From contig CALIZS010000036.1 of the NCBI GenBank assembly GCA_938028565.1, positions 1 through 50,527 on the forward strand: 50,527 nt of DNA. Direction: 5' to 3'. The translations under genes were made by a program, and so were the position numbers. Positions within the stretch are counted from its first letter, which is position 1, and each line of letters starts with the position of its first letter. Positions 26,708 to 35,002 of the stretch are shown here, one piece after another. The notes under the pieces were generated by a model. It had not been told where the DNA came from, did no database searches, and was given only the letters and a program-made list of their open reading frames with translations. The stretch is from an uncultured Atopobium sp. (GTDB taxonomy: Bacteria; Actinomycetota; Coriobacteriia; Coriobacteriales; Atopobiaceae).

Positions 26708-27664
26708 CTAAGAACGCATCTTTGGATCAAGGGCGTCGCGAAGGGCGTCGCCAAGCAAGTTGAAAGACATAACCGTAATGATGATGACAATACCTGGGGC
26801 AATACTGTAGAGAGGCTGTGATGCAAGGTATGGCTGAGAAGCTGCAATCATTTGACCCCAGCTTGCCTCAGGTGGCTGAACGCCCAATCCCAAGAACGAA
26901 AGCGTTGCCTCAGAAAGAATTGCACTTGGAATACCCAGGGTAGAAACAACGATCAGCGTAGAAATGCAGTTTGGAAGCAAGTGCTTCATGATGATGCGGA
27001 AGCTGTTACCACCAGACAAAATACAAGACTGAATGTATTCAGAATTCTTCAGGCGCATGACGTCGCCTCGAATCAGCCTTGCCGTGGTTGTCCACATCAA
27101 AAGACCCAGTGCAATATAGAGGTTAATAAGGCCTGGACCCATAACAAACATAATCAAAATTGCAAAAAGCAAGAATGGGAAGCTGGAGAAAACCTGAATG
27201 ATAAAGGAAACAACTGCATCAACCCAACGGCCATAATATCCAGCTGCAACGCCCGCAACAAAGCCAATAAAGAGAGCAATAGCCTGCGAAATAATACCAA
27301 CAGACAGAGAAATCTGACAGCCGTAAATAATACGAGAAAGAATGTCTCTGCCGTACTCATCGGTGCCAAGCAGATGTGCAAACGTTGGATTCTGATTCTG
27401 AATTGCCAGGTTTTGAGCTTTGTAGCTATAAGGAGCAAGGATTGGGGCAAGGATCGCTATAATCGCCAGGAGCAAAACAATGCCCAAGCAAATCATACCC
27501 AGCTTATTTTTCTTAAAAATGTTCCAGCTAACCTGCCAATAGCTCTGCGCACGAACCTTTTTAGTGGCAGCCTGTTCCGCTTCTTGAGCCTTGGCGGCAT
27601 CCTCAAGTACAGCTTCAGTCTTTTGGACCTTCTCGCTATTTTTATCACTTGTAAACAAAGCCAT
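26708..27664 (-). CDS. oppC: Oligopeptide ABC transporter permease OppC/DppC-like
   Basis: A 318-residue membrane permease with a 50-residue polar N terminus, then six hydrophobic segments. LLGTDEYGRDILSRIIYG is the classic DppC/OppC motif; the EAA-type loop GGNSFRIIMKHLLPNC docks onto the ATPases. LGDALRDALDPKMRS closes the protein as in family members. Its ATG overlaps the oppB stop (TAATG), indicating coupled translation. It forms the translocation channel with OppB. Confidence 0.93.
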   Translation of the reverse strand: MALFTSDKNSEKVQKTEAVLEDAAKAQEAEQAATKKVRAQSYWQVSWNIFKKNKLGMICLGIVLLLAIIAILAPILAPYSYKAQNLAIQNQNPTFAHLLGTDEYGRDILSRIIYGCQISLSVGIISQAIALFIGFVAGVAAGYYGRWVDAVVSFIIQVFSSFPFLLFAILIMFVMGPGLINLYIALGLLMWTTTARLIRGDVMRLKNSEYIQSCILSGGNSFRIIMKHLLPNCISTLIVVSTLGIPSAILSEATLSFLGLGVQPPEASWGQMIAASQPYLASQPLYSIAPGIVIIITVMSFNLLGDALRDALDPKMRS

Positions 27665-28599
27665 TACTCTGATGCCTCCTCTCCAAGACGAATGCGTGGA
27701 TCAACTACCGCGTACAAGATATCAACAAGCAGATAGATAACGACGCAGATAATTGCCACGTACATGACACTACCCTGAATCAACGGCAGGTCACGAGCAT
27801 TAATTGCATCGATAAGCAGCTTACCCATACCGTTCATGTTGAAGATCTGCTCAATGATGATGGAGCCAGTAAGGATGTCTCCCAGCTGAGATCCAGCAAT
27901 GGTAATAATTGGGATAAGAGCATTTCTGAGCGCATGTTTCAAAACAATAGCGGAGCGCTTAAGTCCCTTAGCTTCAGCGGTTCTAATATAGTCCTGATTT
28001 AATACATCCAGCATGCTAGTCCTGGTAACACGAGCAATACTTGCTGCGTAACGAGAACCCAGTGCAATGACAGGAAGAACGTAGGCGTTTGGAGTTTTAA
28101 CGCCTGATAGCGGGAACCATTTAAGCGTCAAGGCAAAAATGATCTGCAGTACTAATGCCACCCAGAATGAAGGAGCAGAAATACCAAAGATTGCAGCCGA
28201 CATAAGCGTTCTATCAAGCCATTTTCCATGGTTTACTGCAGCGAGAATACCCATCAAAAGACCAAGTACTATGGCAAAAAGATACGCAAACACTGCTAAG
28301 CGTAGCGTAACTCCCAAAGCCTTAGTCAGAAGTGCAATGACAGGTCGCTTCTGAGTGTAAGAAGTTCCAAAATCTCCACCAAGCATTTTTACAAACCAGT
28401 TTGCGTACTGCTCTGGAATTGGCTTATCAAGACCCATGGTGTGACGGACCTGTTGAACAGTAGCCTCATCAGCCATATCGCCCATCATGACTCGTACTGG
28501 GTCACCTGGGACAATGTTCAAGACAAAAAACGTTAAAGCAGAAATACAAACTACAACGCTCACTGCTTGAAGGATTCGTTTGATTAGAAACGATCTCAC
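27664..28599 (-). CDS. oppB: Oligopeptide ABC transporter permease OppB/DppB-like
   Basis: A 311-residue permease. Typical DppB/OppB features: FFVLNIVPGDPVRVMMG near residue 25, LGLDKP-type segment (HTMGLDKPIPEQYANW), TRTSMLDVLNQDYIRTAEAKGL as the coupling loop, and VDPRIRLGEE at the end. The start is GTG (28599), preceded by a purine-rich GGGGAGAGGAG seven bases away. A stem-loop separates it from the upstream oppA gene. This ribosome binding site is complementary over 8 bases to the C-rich loop of the RNA elements at 35.8 and 41.3 kb, which may or may not matter. Confidence 0.93.
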   Translation of the reverse strand: MRSFLIKRILQAVSVVVCISALTFFVLNIVPGDPVRVMMGDMADEATVQQVRHTMGLDKPIPEQYANWFVKMLGGDFGTSYTQKRPVIALLTKALGVTLRLAVFAYLFAIVLGLLMGILAAVNHGKWLDRTLMSAAIFGISAPSFWVALVLQIIFALTLKWFPLSGVKTPNAYVLPVIALGSRYAASIARVTRTSMLDVLNQDYIRTAEAKGLKRSAIVLKHALRNALIPIITIAGSQLGDILTGSIIIEQIFNMNGMGKLLIDAINARDLPLIQGSVMYVAIICVVIYLLVDILYAVVDPRIRLGEEASE

Positions 28600-28628
28600 T
28601 CCTGAGCTCCTCTCCCCTCAAGAAAATG

Positions 28629-28659
28629 AAGCGGCATCCAAGAATCTTAGATGCCGCTT
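28629..28659 (-). terminator. Intercistronic stem-loop between oppA and oppB
   Basis: Arms AAGCGGCATC (28629-28638) and GATGCCGCTT (28650-28659) pair perfectly over 10 bp with an 11-base loop, followed on the minus strand by CATTTTC. A weak terminator or mRNA-stabilising hairpin here would let the binding protein be made in excess over the permease, as is common in ABC operons. Confidence 0.6.
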
Positions 28660-28683
28660 TAAAGTTTATAGCAAGTTTGCTAC

Positions 28684-30330
28684 TTAGTCCTCTGGAACGG
28701 TGTAATCGGAACTAGAGGTATCAATATCGACATCAAAGAAGTGATAAATCAAGTTTCCAACCTTAGCGTTCTTGACGTACTTCTTAGCGACAAAGGAGTT
28801 CTTTGGCCAATACAGAGGAAGTGTAGCAAAGTCTGTACGAGTCAGCAGGTTATCTGCGTCCTTGTAATCCTCTGTTCTCTTATCCTTGTTAGACTCAGAG
28901 CGACCCTCAACAAGAAGCTTGTCAAACTCTGGGTTGTTGTAGAAGGAAGACTTCTTTGCAGCGTTAGTGCTGTAGAAATAGGTGTAAAGGTGCTGATCGC
29001 CATCTGCAAACAGTGGATACCAACCAAGGGTAGTAACCTGAAGATTACCAGCAGCCCAGTCAGTGTTCCAAACTGCGTTGTCCTCTACCTGGACATCAAG
29101 GGTAACGCCAATCTTGCTCCAGTACTCCTGGACAGCAACAAGGAGCTTCTCGTAAGACTTTCTAACCTTTGCAGAAAGCTTAAGACCAGAAACACCAGCC
29201 TCAGAAAGAAGAGACTTAGCCTTCTCTGGATCGTACTCAAACGCAGGAGCGCTCTTGTCGTAACCAGGGGTTGCTGGTGCGAGCCAACCACTTGCAACAG
29301 TACCGTTACCGGAAGCAATGTTGTCAACAAGCTCCTGGCGGTTAATTGCCAAGGAGAGTGCCTGACGAACCTTAGGATCGGTAAGTTCGAAGCCCTCTTT
29401 GAGGTTGAGGTTGATGAAGTTAACACCAAGGGTCTGATATGCAGTGATAAGATCCTTGACGTCAGCATCGCTTGAATACTGCTGATACAGAGAAGATGGA
29501 AGATCGCAGAAGTCAATGTCGTTGTTCTTGAATGCAAGCAGCTGAGTATTAGAGTCATCGTAGTAGTGAATGCGAATCTCATCCAGAGCAGGCTTGCCGT
29601 CGTGATAGTCATCAAAACGCTCGAGAACTACCTCAGTAGTGTCATCGTTGCTCTTAATCTTGTACTTACCAGTACCAATAAGGTTAGTACCAGTACCCCA
29701 ATCAGTACCAGCGGCCTCGCAAGCCTTCTCTGGGAAAATACAAGCATAGGAGATACCAAGAACGCTTACAAAGACAATGTAAGGCTCAGAAAGCGTAAAG
29801 GTGAAGTGAGTATCATCCTGAACAGTCAGGCCCTCAAGCTCAGTTGCCTTACCGGCAAGCATCTCTGGAGCACCCTTAATCTTGTCAAAGAAGCTGGTGG
29901 AGAGAGCCTTAGTTTCTGGCTTAAACATACGCTCAAAGGTGTACTTAACATCCTTTGCGGTCAAAGTAGTACCGTCGTGGAACTTAATGCCCTCTTTGAG
30001 CTCGCACTTAAGAGTAAGACCGTCAGACTCAAAGGTTGGAATCTCTTTAAGCAGACATGTGACAAGCTCATTATCCTCAGTCCAACGAAGCAAAGACTCG
30101 CAAATAGAGTCTGCAACACATGCGGACTGTGAGTTATTTGCACGCTGCATATCAAGGCCCTGTTTAGAGTTTGCAGAACCATAGCGAAGAATCTTCTTCT
30201 TATCAGATGCCTGAGGAGTATCAGTGGAGGAAGGATTGCAGCCAGCCAGCATCATAGATGCGCCACCACCAGCCGCTACCATACCTGATGCCTTCAAAAA
30301 ATTACGACGGCTTAGTGAGTTCTCCAGCAT
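28684..30330 (-). CDS. oppA: Oligopeptide ABC transporter substrate-binding lipoprotein (family 5), copy 2
   Basis: A 548-residue family-5 binding protein. The N terminus has a textbook Tat signal (LSRRNFLKASGMVAAGGG) and lipobox LAGC, so it should be a Tat-exported lipoprotein with Cys 31. LKEGIKFHDGTTLTAKDVKYTFERMF and VRQALSLAINRQEL are family signatures (the first cited for its pattern). It leads the oppABCDF operon and captures peptides for it. A GAAGGG site precedes the ATG. Its 300-base upstream region holds a TTGACA box and a 17-bp dyad. A paralogue lies at 22707-24311 on the other strand. Confidence 0.93.
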   Translation of the reverse strand: MLENSLSRRNFLKASGMVAAGGGASMMLAGCNPSSTDTPQASDKKKILRYGSANSKQGLDMQRANNSQSACVADSICESLLRWTEDNELVTCLLKEIPTFESDGLTLKCELKEGIKFHDGTTLTAKDVKYTFERMFKPETKALSTSFFDKIKGAPEMLAGKATELEGLTVQDDTHFTFTLSEPYIVFVSVLGISYACIFPEKACEAAGTDWGTGTNLIGTGKYKIKSNDDTTEVVLERFDDYHDGKPALDEIRIHYYDDSNTQLLAFKNNDIDFCDLPSSLYQQYSSDADVKDLITAYQTLGVNFINLNLKEGFELTDPKVRQALSLAINRQELVDNIASGNGTVASGWLAPATPGYDKSAPAFEYDPEKAKSLLSEAGVSGLKLSAKVRKSYEKLLVAVQEYWSKIGVTLDVQVEDNAVWNTDWAAGNLQVTTLGWYPLFADGDQHLYTYFYSTNAAKKSSFYNNPEFDKLLVEGRSESNKDKRTEDYKDADNLLTRTDFATLPLYWPKNSFVAKKYVKNAKVGNLIYHFFDVDIDTSSSDYTVPED

Positions 30331-30572
30331 GTTAACCCTTCTTTCTTATCAAAACGATTTATAAGACAACCCTGCTGGGGTCAGATAACTATACATAACA
30401 ATTACCAGCATCTACCTATATATATCTAGGATGAAATAGACATGAAACATTAAATTGCGACGATAACAGCAAAATCTATTTACCTGCACTTTTTGTCAAA
30501 TCATATAGGATTTTCCTATATACAAAGATAAATAATGACTAAGCTTTTTTGGACAGTTGTCCATTTTTCCCA
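30331..30572 (-). promoter_or_regulatory. Upstream region of the opp operon
   Basis: AT-rich intergenic stretch with no credible gene. On the minus strand a perfect TTGACA (30494-30499) is followed by only a poor -10. A perfect 7-3-7 dyad TATAGGA/TCCTATA occupies 30504-30520, just upstream of that -35. A second small dyad GGAC/GTCC lies at 30551-30562. The start codon is about 160 bases from the TTGACA, leaving a long leader if this is the promoter. Confidence 0.4.
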
Positions 30573-30610
30573 TAAAAATATTGGCAGGTACCAATGAGAT
30601 ACCTGCCAAT
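30573..30610 (-). terminator. Terminator of the LPXTG protein gene
   Basis: An 11-bp perfect stem (30580-30590 with 30600-30610) and a 9-base loop are followed on the minus strand by a TTTTTATG run, about 30 bases past the stop codon. Confidence 0.85.
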
Positions 30611-30641
30611 ACAAATTCATGTAACGAGAGTACTCTCTGTC

Positions 30642-32363
30642 TTAGTGCTTACGCTTCATAAGTCCAGCGGCTGTCAAAGCAGATGCACCCATAACCATAA
30701 GAGGCATTACCAGAAGCTCTTCACCCGTATTTGGAAGCTGTGCTTTCTTCTTCTTTGTCTTCTTCTCTTTTACTGGAGAAGCAGGATTGGAAGGCTCTTC
30801 TGGAGCTGGCGTTGGTGTTGGAGCTGGAGTATCAGACTCAACAGTTAGGGTAACTGTCTTTGCTGCCTCATAGTCATTACCTGCAGCTGCAGCATTACCG
30901 TTGAAGTAATAATAATACGTAACGGAGTATGCGCCAGGAGTCTTAGAAATCTCTTCTGCCTTCTGAGCAACAGTTGCTGCATCCATGGTTGCTGTATCAA
31001 GTACAACTGCACCACTCTGATCAACAACCTTAACGCGAGCATCGGCAGAACCAGCAGCAGGGGTAACCTGACCAGCACTGTGATCAATCATAGCGTCAAG
31101 GTTATCAAGGATGGACCAAGGATCCTGGTTAGCGGTAATAGTGCTGTCGTGTGCAGTAACTACCTGCCTGAGCTCTGTATAAAGAGGAGAAATGACGCCG
31201 TCGTTAAGATCAAGCTCGTCAGTTGAATTCTCAGAAGCATTGATGACAAGGTTGCTGCCGGAACGAGAGGTGTACGAATACTCCTGATACACATCATCAG
31301 TAAGGTCATTATCAACAGCAAGCTGCCAGCCAGGAAGATTGAGGTACAGTCCCCTATTAGAATTTCCAGTATGAACTGAATAGCCATAATCCCTCATGAC
31401 ATTCTTAATGTTGGTCAAATCAATGTAGTACGCACCGCCGGTATACAGGGCATCGTTCTCCGTTGCACTGTGGCGATCTTCATACAAGATATTATCAACG
31501 TGAATATCACTTGCAGAAATAGTTGGCATGTAATTCCACTCGTCCTGTGGGATAGCGTAATAGCTACCGTCGGGCCTAATAATTACGCCAAGATATTTCT
31601 TATTGCTGCTAAGAATGGAATTGTTTGTTCCCTCTTCCAAGACCTGTCTTGCAAACCTGACTGAAACACGAGGGTTTCCGTAAGAGGTTCTGTGATCAAG
31701 CAGGTATTGAGTAAGACCTACATAGTCGGTGCCATACAGATTAAGAGTAGAACCATTGGTAAGCGTCAAAGGAACGGTAAGTGTGATGGTTTCACCAGCA
31801 GCCAGGGTGCCAGAAATAGAAATGGAACGCATCTCAGCATTGTCCTGACCAGCTGCCTGGTATGCAGCATAAGCATTAGCTGCAGGCTGAGAACCAGAAC
31901 CACCGTTCAGTCCATTAATGTTCAGGTTAATTGCAGTTGCTGTATTAGTTGACGAGAAGGTAAATCCTGTTGCACGCAAATCGGGATTAGAGCTTGAGCT
32001 GGCATAGTAAGTAAGTGGCAGCTGCATAATCTCGTTTACAGAGACTGGAGATGAAGAGATGTTGGTAATCTTTACCACTGCCTGCAGATTCTGATACTTA
32101 TCAATATCTACAATGGAGCGGTTCATCTGAGTGGTGTCATTATCCTTATAGGCGTAGTTAGATGTCTGGCCAGAAGCATCTGTAAAGTAAATAGAACGCT
32201 CGATAAGACCATCTGCACTCACAGAAGGAGACACGTTAGTTGTAGTGCCGTTATAAAACGAATTATTACTTGCAGCGTATGCAATATTTGGCATAAAGAT
32301 TAAAGCTGCCAAAAATGCAAACATAACAGCAAGAAAACTGCGGCCCTGCATCTTTGATGTCAT
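30642..32363 (-). CDS. LPXTG cell-wall-anchored surface protein
   Basis: A 573-residue secreted protein. A Sec signal peptide (residues 1-31, ending IAYA|ASNN) starts it. The body is Ser/Thr/Asn-rich, beta-strand-like, with many tyrosines and no recognised adhesin domain. Near the C terminus a PTPTPAPEEPSNP wall-spanning linker and a lysine run precede the sorting signal LPNTGEE, a hydrophobic segment and the positive tail KRKH, so sortase should link it to peptidoglycan. Residues about 440-520 (VKVVDQSGAVVLDTATMDAA...) resemble an Ig-like/MucBP-type wall module, which is inference. A GGAGGAA ribosome binding site precedes the ATG. No sortase gene is in the window. Function unknown; adhesion is plausible. 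Confidence 0.88.
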   Translation of the reverse strand: MTSKMQGRSFLAVMFAFLAALIFMPNIAYAASNNSFYNGTTTNVSPSVSADGLIERSIYFTDASGQTSNYAYKDNDTTQMNRSIVDIDKYQNLQAVVKITNISSSPVSVNEIMQLPLTYYASSSSNPDLRATGFTFSSTNTATAINLNINGLNGGSGSQPAANAYAAYQAAGQDNAEMRSISISGTLAAGETITLTVPLTLTNGSTLNLYGTDYVGLTQYLLDHRTSYGNPRVSVRFARQVLEEGTNNSILSSNKKYLGVIIRPDGSYYAIPQDEWNYMPTISASDIHVDNILYEDRHSATENDALYTGGAYYIDLTNIKNVMRDYGYSVHTGNSNRGLYLNLPGWQLAVDNDLTDDVYQEYSYTSRSGSNLVINASENSTDELDLNDGVISPLYTELRQVVTAHDSTITANQDPWSILDNLDAMIDHSAGQVTPAAGSADARVKVVDQSGAVVLDTATMDAATVAQKAEEISKTPGAYSVTYYYYFNGNAAAAGNDYEAAKTVTLTVESDTPAPTPTPAPEEPSNPASPVKEKKTKKKKAQLPNTGEELLVMPLMVMGASALTAAGLMKRKH

Positions 32364-32451
32364 AGGCGTATTCCTCCTCAGAATAAAAACTTAGCCTTAT
32401 ATTCTCGCATTAACATACTGTTGAAGGAATAGAGATATTTGTTGCTCACAT

Positions 32452-32484
32452 AAAAAGAGACGCCATCTTTCGATGACGTCTCTT
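32452..32484 (-). terminator. Terminator of rpsA
   Basis: Arms at 32455-32467 and 32472-32484 pair over 13 bp (one G-U) around a 4-base loop; TTTTTATG follows on the minus strand, 28 bases past the rpsA stop. Confidence 0.85.
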
Positions 32485-32511
32485 GACAAATCTCTAGATG
32501 CGCAAAGTACT

Positions 32512-33756
32512 CTACTCTGCAGCCTCTTCAGTTGCCTGTGCGTTAGCCTCAGACTCAACAAGGTGAGCCTCAAGATCTGCCTCAGCCTCAGCTGCTGCAG
32601 CCTCTGCTGCTGCACGCTCCTCCTCTGGAAGTGGAGTGACCTCAATGTCAATGCCAAGGGTCTCTGCAGCTGCCTTCATAGACAGGGAGATGCGACGGCG
32701 GTCAAGATCAATCTCCATGACCTTTACCTGTACAACGTCGCCAACCTTGCAGACCTGAGATGGAGCGGTGACGTGCTGCTTAGCCATCTCGGAGATGTGG
32801 ACGAGGCCCTCAACGCCGTTGCCAAGGTCAACAAATGCACCGAAGGTAACAAGCTTGGTGACAGTGCCCTCGATGATAGCGTCAACTGGGTACTTGGAAA
32901 CAAGTACACGCCATGGATCCTCGGAAGTCTGCTTAAGACCAAGGGAGATACGCTCACGGTTAAGGTCAACGTCGAGAACCTGAACCTCAACCTCCTGGCC
33001 AACCTTAACAACCTCAGATGGGTGGTTAACGTGGTTCCAAGAAAGCTCAGAAATGTGAACCAGGCCGTCAATGCCGCCAAGGTCAACAAATGCACCAAAC
33101 TCAACGATGGAGGAAACAGTACCCTTGAGCTTCATACCAACCTGGAGCTTGCCCAGGATGTCCTGACGCTCTGCCTTACGAGCCTCCTCAAGAACAATAC
33201 GGCGAGAAAGAACAACATTGTTGCGGTTGCGATCCATCTCGATAACACGAGCCTCAATACGAGTGCCCATGAATGCACCAAGATCCTTGACACGACGGAG
33301 GTCAACAAGGGATGCAGGCAGGAAGCCACGGAGGCCAATGTCAAGAATCAGGCCACCCTTAACAACCTCGATAACCTCGCCCTCAACGGTCTCGCCGGCG
33401 TTGAACTTATCCTCAACTGCCTTCCAAGCACGCTCGTACTCAGCGCGCTTCTTGGAGAGAACCAGACGACCCTCTTTGTCCTCTTTCTGAAGAACGAGAG
33501 CCTCGACGTCCTCACCCAGGGAGATGACCTCTGCAGGGTTAACGTCTTTACGAATAGAAAGCTCACGAGCAGGAATAACGCCCTCAGACTTGTAGCCAAT
33601 GTCTACGAGGACCTCATCGCGCTCAATCTTGACGACGGTGCCGTTGACAAGATCTCCCTCATCAAAGTCGGTGACAGTGCCGTCGATCAGGCTGTTCATT
33701 TCCTCATCGGAAATTTCATCCAAAGAGAAGATGGACGAGTTCTGAATCTCACTCAA
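32512..33756 (-). CDS. rpsA: 30S ribosomal protein S1
   Basis: A 414-residue S1 protein with four S1 (OB-fold) domains, beginning near residues 30, 115, 200 and 285. The last two are the most canonical (GTVSSIVEFGAFVDLGGIDGLVHISELS and its repeat in shortened quotation). A long alanine/glutamate-rich tail ends it. S1 binds mRNA and helps start translation. The start is TTG at 33756, with GGAAGGGG seven bases upstream; a nearby GTG is out of frame. Gram-positive S1 usually has four to five domains, so this length is normal. The gene stands alone with its own terminator. Confidence 0.95.
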   Translation of the reverse strand: MSEIQNSSIFSLDEISDEEMNSLIDGTVTDFDEGDLVNGTVVKIERDEVLVDIGYKSEGVIPARELSIRKDVNPAEVISLGEDVEALVLQKEDKEGRLVLSKKRAEYERAWKAVEDKFNAGETVEGEVIEVVKGGLILDIGLRGFLPASLVDLRRVKDLGAFMGTRIEARVIEMDRNRNNVVLSRRIVLEEARKAERQDILGKLQVGMKLKGTVSSIVEFGAFVDLGGIDGLVHISELSWNHVNHPSEVVKVGQEVEVQVLDVDLNRERISLGLKQTSEDPWRVLVSKYPVDAIIEGTVTKLVTFGAFVDLGNGVEGLVHISEMAKQHVTAPSQVCKVGDVVQVKVMEIDLDRRRISLSMKAAAETLGIDIEVTPLPEEERAAAEAAAAEAEADLEAHLVESEANAQATEEAAE

Positions 33757-33899
33757 AGGTGGACCCCTTCCAAAACGGGGCCCCGGTCAACATGGTTGCT
33801 GCCAGAGTGCCAATACGTGGGCTTCTCTACTCGGAAACTTACATGCTCTCGGGGGCCAACAGATACAGTGCATAGCTTGACGCCATACGGGCAATAGGA

Positions 33900-33938
33900 T
33901 AGCGCTCTTCGGCTGATTAAACAAGCCAAAGAGCGCTA
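33900..33938 (-). promoter_or_regulatory. Long stem-loop upstream of rpsA
   Basis: Arms at 33900-33914 and 33924-33938 match 14 of 15 bases with a 9-base loop (TAGCGCTCTTCGGCT against its complement). No U tract follows on either strand. It is about 145-180 bases upstream of the rpsA TTG and about 75 bases after the HMA gene stop. It may close the HMA transcript by a Rho-type or processing mechanism, or shape the rpsA leader. Confidence 0.5.
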
Positions 33939-34011
33939 CTTTGCACAGCTATTACGCAAGTTTTACAAAATTTCTTCAAAGTTTGTTTCTTGCGAGAAGA
34001 TCTTGTTGTGC

Positions 34012-34404
34012 TTACGCACGAAGACGGTAGCCTTCTTTCTCTACGGCAGCTCGGTACGCATCGACATCAATCGGATTTTTGCTGAGGATACGTGCCTGAC
34101 CACCAGCTAGAGTAACCTGCGCCCATGTTCCCTCAATACTATCGAGAGCTCGAGTCACATGATTGACGCAGTTCTGGCAAGTCATACCACCAATCTCAAA
34201 TGTTTGAACATAAGGGTAATGAGATTCATCTTTGTCTTCTGGACCATCTGCAGCAGAAACCTGCTCTGTGTTACAGGTAGTAACGCCTGTTCCCTCATCA
34301 GAGCAGCAGCCTTTTTTACCTGCAGCAATTCCGTAAACACGATAAACCGCAAAACCGCAAAGCGCTACAACAGCAAGAATAACAATAATATTGATTGGTG
34401 ACAT
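34012..34404 (-). CDS. Membrane-anchored heavy-metal-associated (HMA) domain protein
   Basis: A 130-residue protein with one N-terminal membrane segment (IIVILAVVALCGFAVYRVYG), a short Cys-containing linker (GCCSDEGTG, TTCNTE), and a C-terminal ferredoxin-like HMA domain from about residue 66. The metal site is GMTCQNCVNHV; the fold ends with KEGYRL, as in CopZ/MerP. It may collect or pass soft metals at the membrane. It is the third gene of the DUF3793-flavodoxin-HMA operon, next to the fez-like ATPase which itself has no CxxC HMA domain. This makes it a candidate metallochaperone partner; that link is inference. AGGAAG precedes the ATG. Confidence 0.85.
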   Translation of the reverse strand: MSPINIIVILAVVALCGFAVYRVYGIAAGKKGCCSDEGTGVTTCNTEQVSAADGPEDKDESHYPYVQTFEIGGMTCQNCVNHVTRALDSIEGTWAQVTLAGGQARILSKNPIDVDAYRAAVEKEGYRLRA

Positions 34405-34513
34405 ACAAACTTCCTTTCTGTTGCTGTTTTACTACCCACCATTTTCTAGATTATTCAAAAAATGATGTTTTTCTCGCAAAATTTTTCAGCAACAGCAAAA
34501 ATCGTAATGCAGT

Positions 34514-34918
34514 TTAAGCAGAGAGCTTTGTACCAAGGCCGCGAAGAGCCTCAAGGGCATCGTCATCTGGCTCAAGGTTGCAGATAAAAGTCTCAACAAC
34601 GTTGACACCCTCTGCTTCAGCATTCTGCTTCCAAGTCTCCATCCAGTCGCCGATTCCCCAGTCGTAAGAACCAAAGAGAGCAACTGGCTTCTGACCAAGC
34701 TTGCCAGCGCAATCGTTGAAGAGCTCCTCAAAATCAGGATCAAGCTCCTCGTCACCCATAGCAGGGCAACCAAAAGCAAATGCATCATACTGATCGCACA
34801 TATCTGCAGAGAACTCAGAAGACTCAATAGCCTCGGTGTCTGCAGCACTTGCAAGCTCTTTTGCCATTGCCTCAGTATTGCCCGTCATGGACCAATACAC
34901 AACTGCTACTTTACTCAT
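34514..34918 (-). CDS. Flavodoxin
   Basis: A 134-residue short-chain flavodoxin. The FMN phosphate loop YWSMTGNTEAMA (SxTGNT pattern) starts near residue 9; FGCPAMGDEELD and FGSYDWGIGDWMETW supply the flavin-facing aromatic side, close to Clostridium/Megasphaera flavodoxins. Flavodoxins replace ferredoxin as electron carriers when iron is scarce, which fits its place among iron genes. A strong AAGGAGG site precedes the ATG. It is the middle gene of the DUF3793-flavodoxin-HMA operon. Confidence 0.93.
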   Translation of the reverse strand: MSKVAVVYWSMTGNTEAMAKELASAADTEAIESSEFSADMCDQYDAFAFGCPAMGDEELDPDFEELFNDCAGKLGQKPVALFGSYDWGIGDWMETWKQNAEAEGVNVVETFICNLEPDDDALEALRGLGTKLSA

Positions 34919-35002
34919 ACATTTCCTCCTTCTGTGTCCAGGTTCCCCCTGGAAAACTACACATTACTTTCAATACCTCAACAAGAAATCCAAGCACACC
35001 CC

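Noticed and set aside
26692..26847. N-terminal extension of oppD
   Set aside because: It overlaps oppC and lacks a start signal; the ATG at 26691 has a perfect AAGGAGG site.
26852..27736. A 294-codon plus-strand frame
   Set aside because: Antisense to oppC/oppB; Asn/Arg-rich shadow.
32473..33897. A 474-codon plus-strand frame
   Set aside because: Antisense to rpsA; its Leu/Asn-rich translation mirrors S1 codons.
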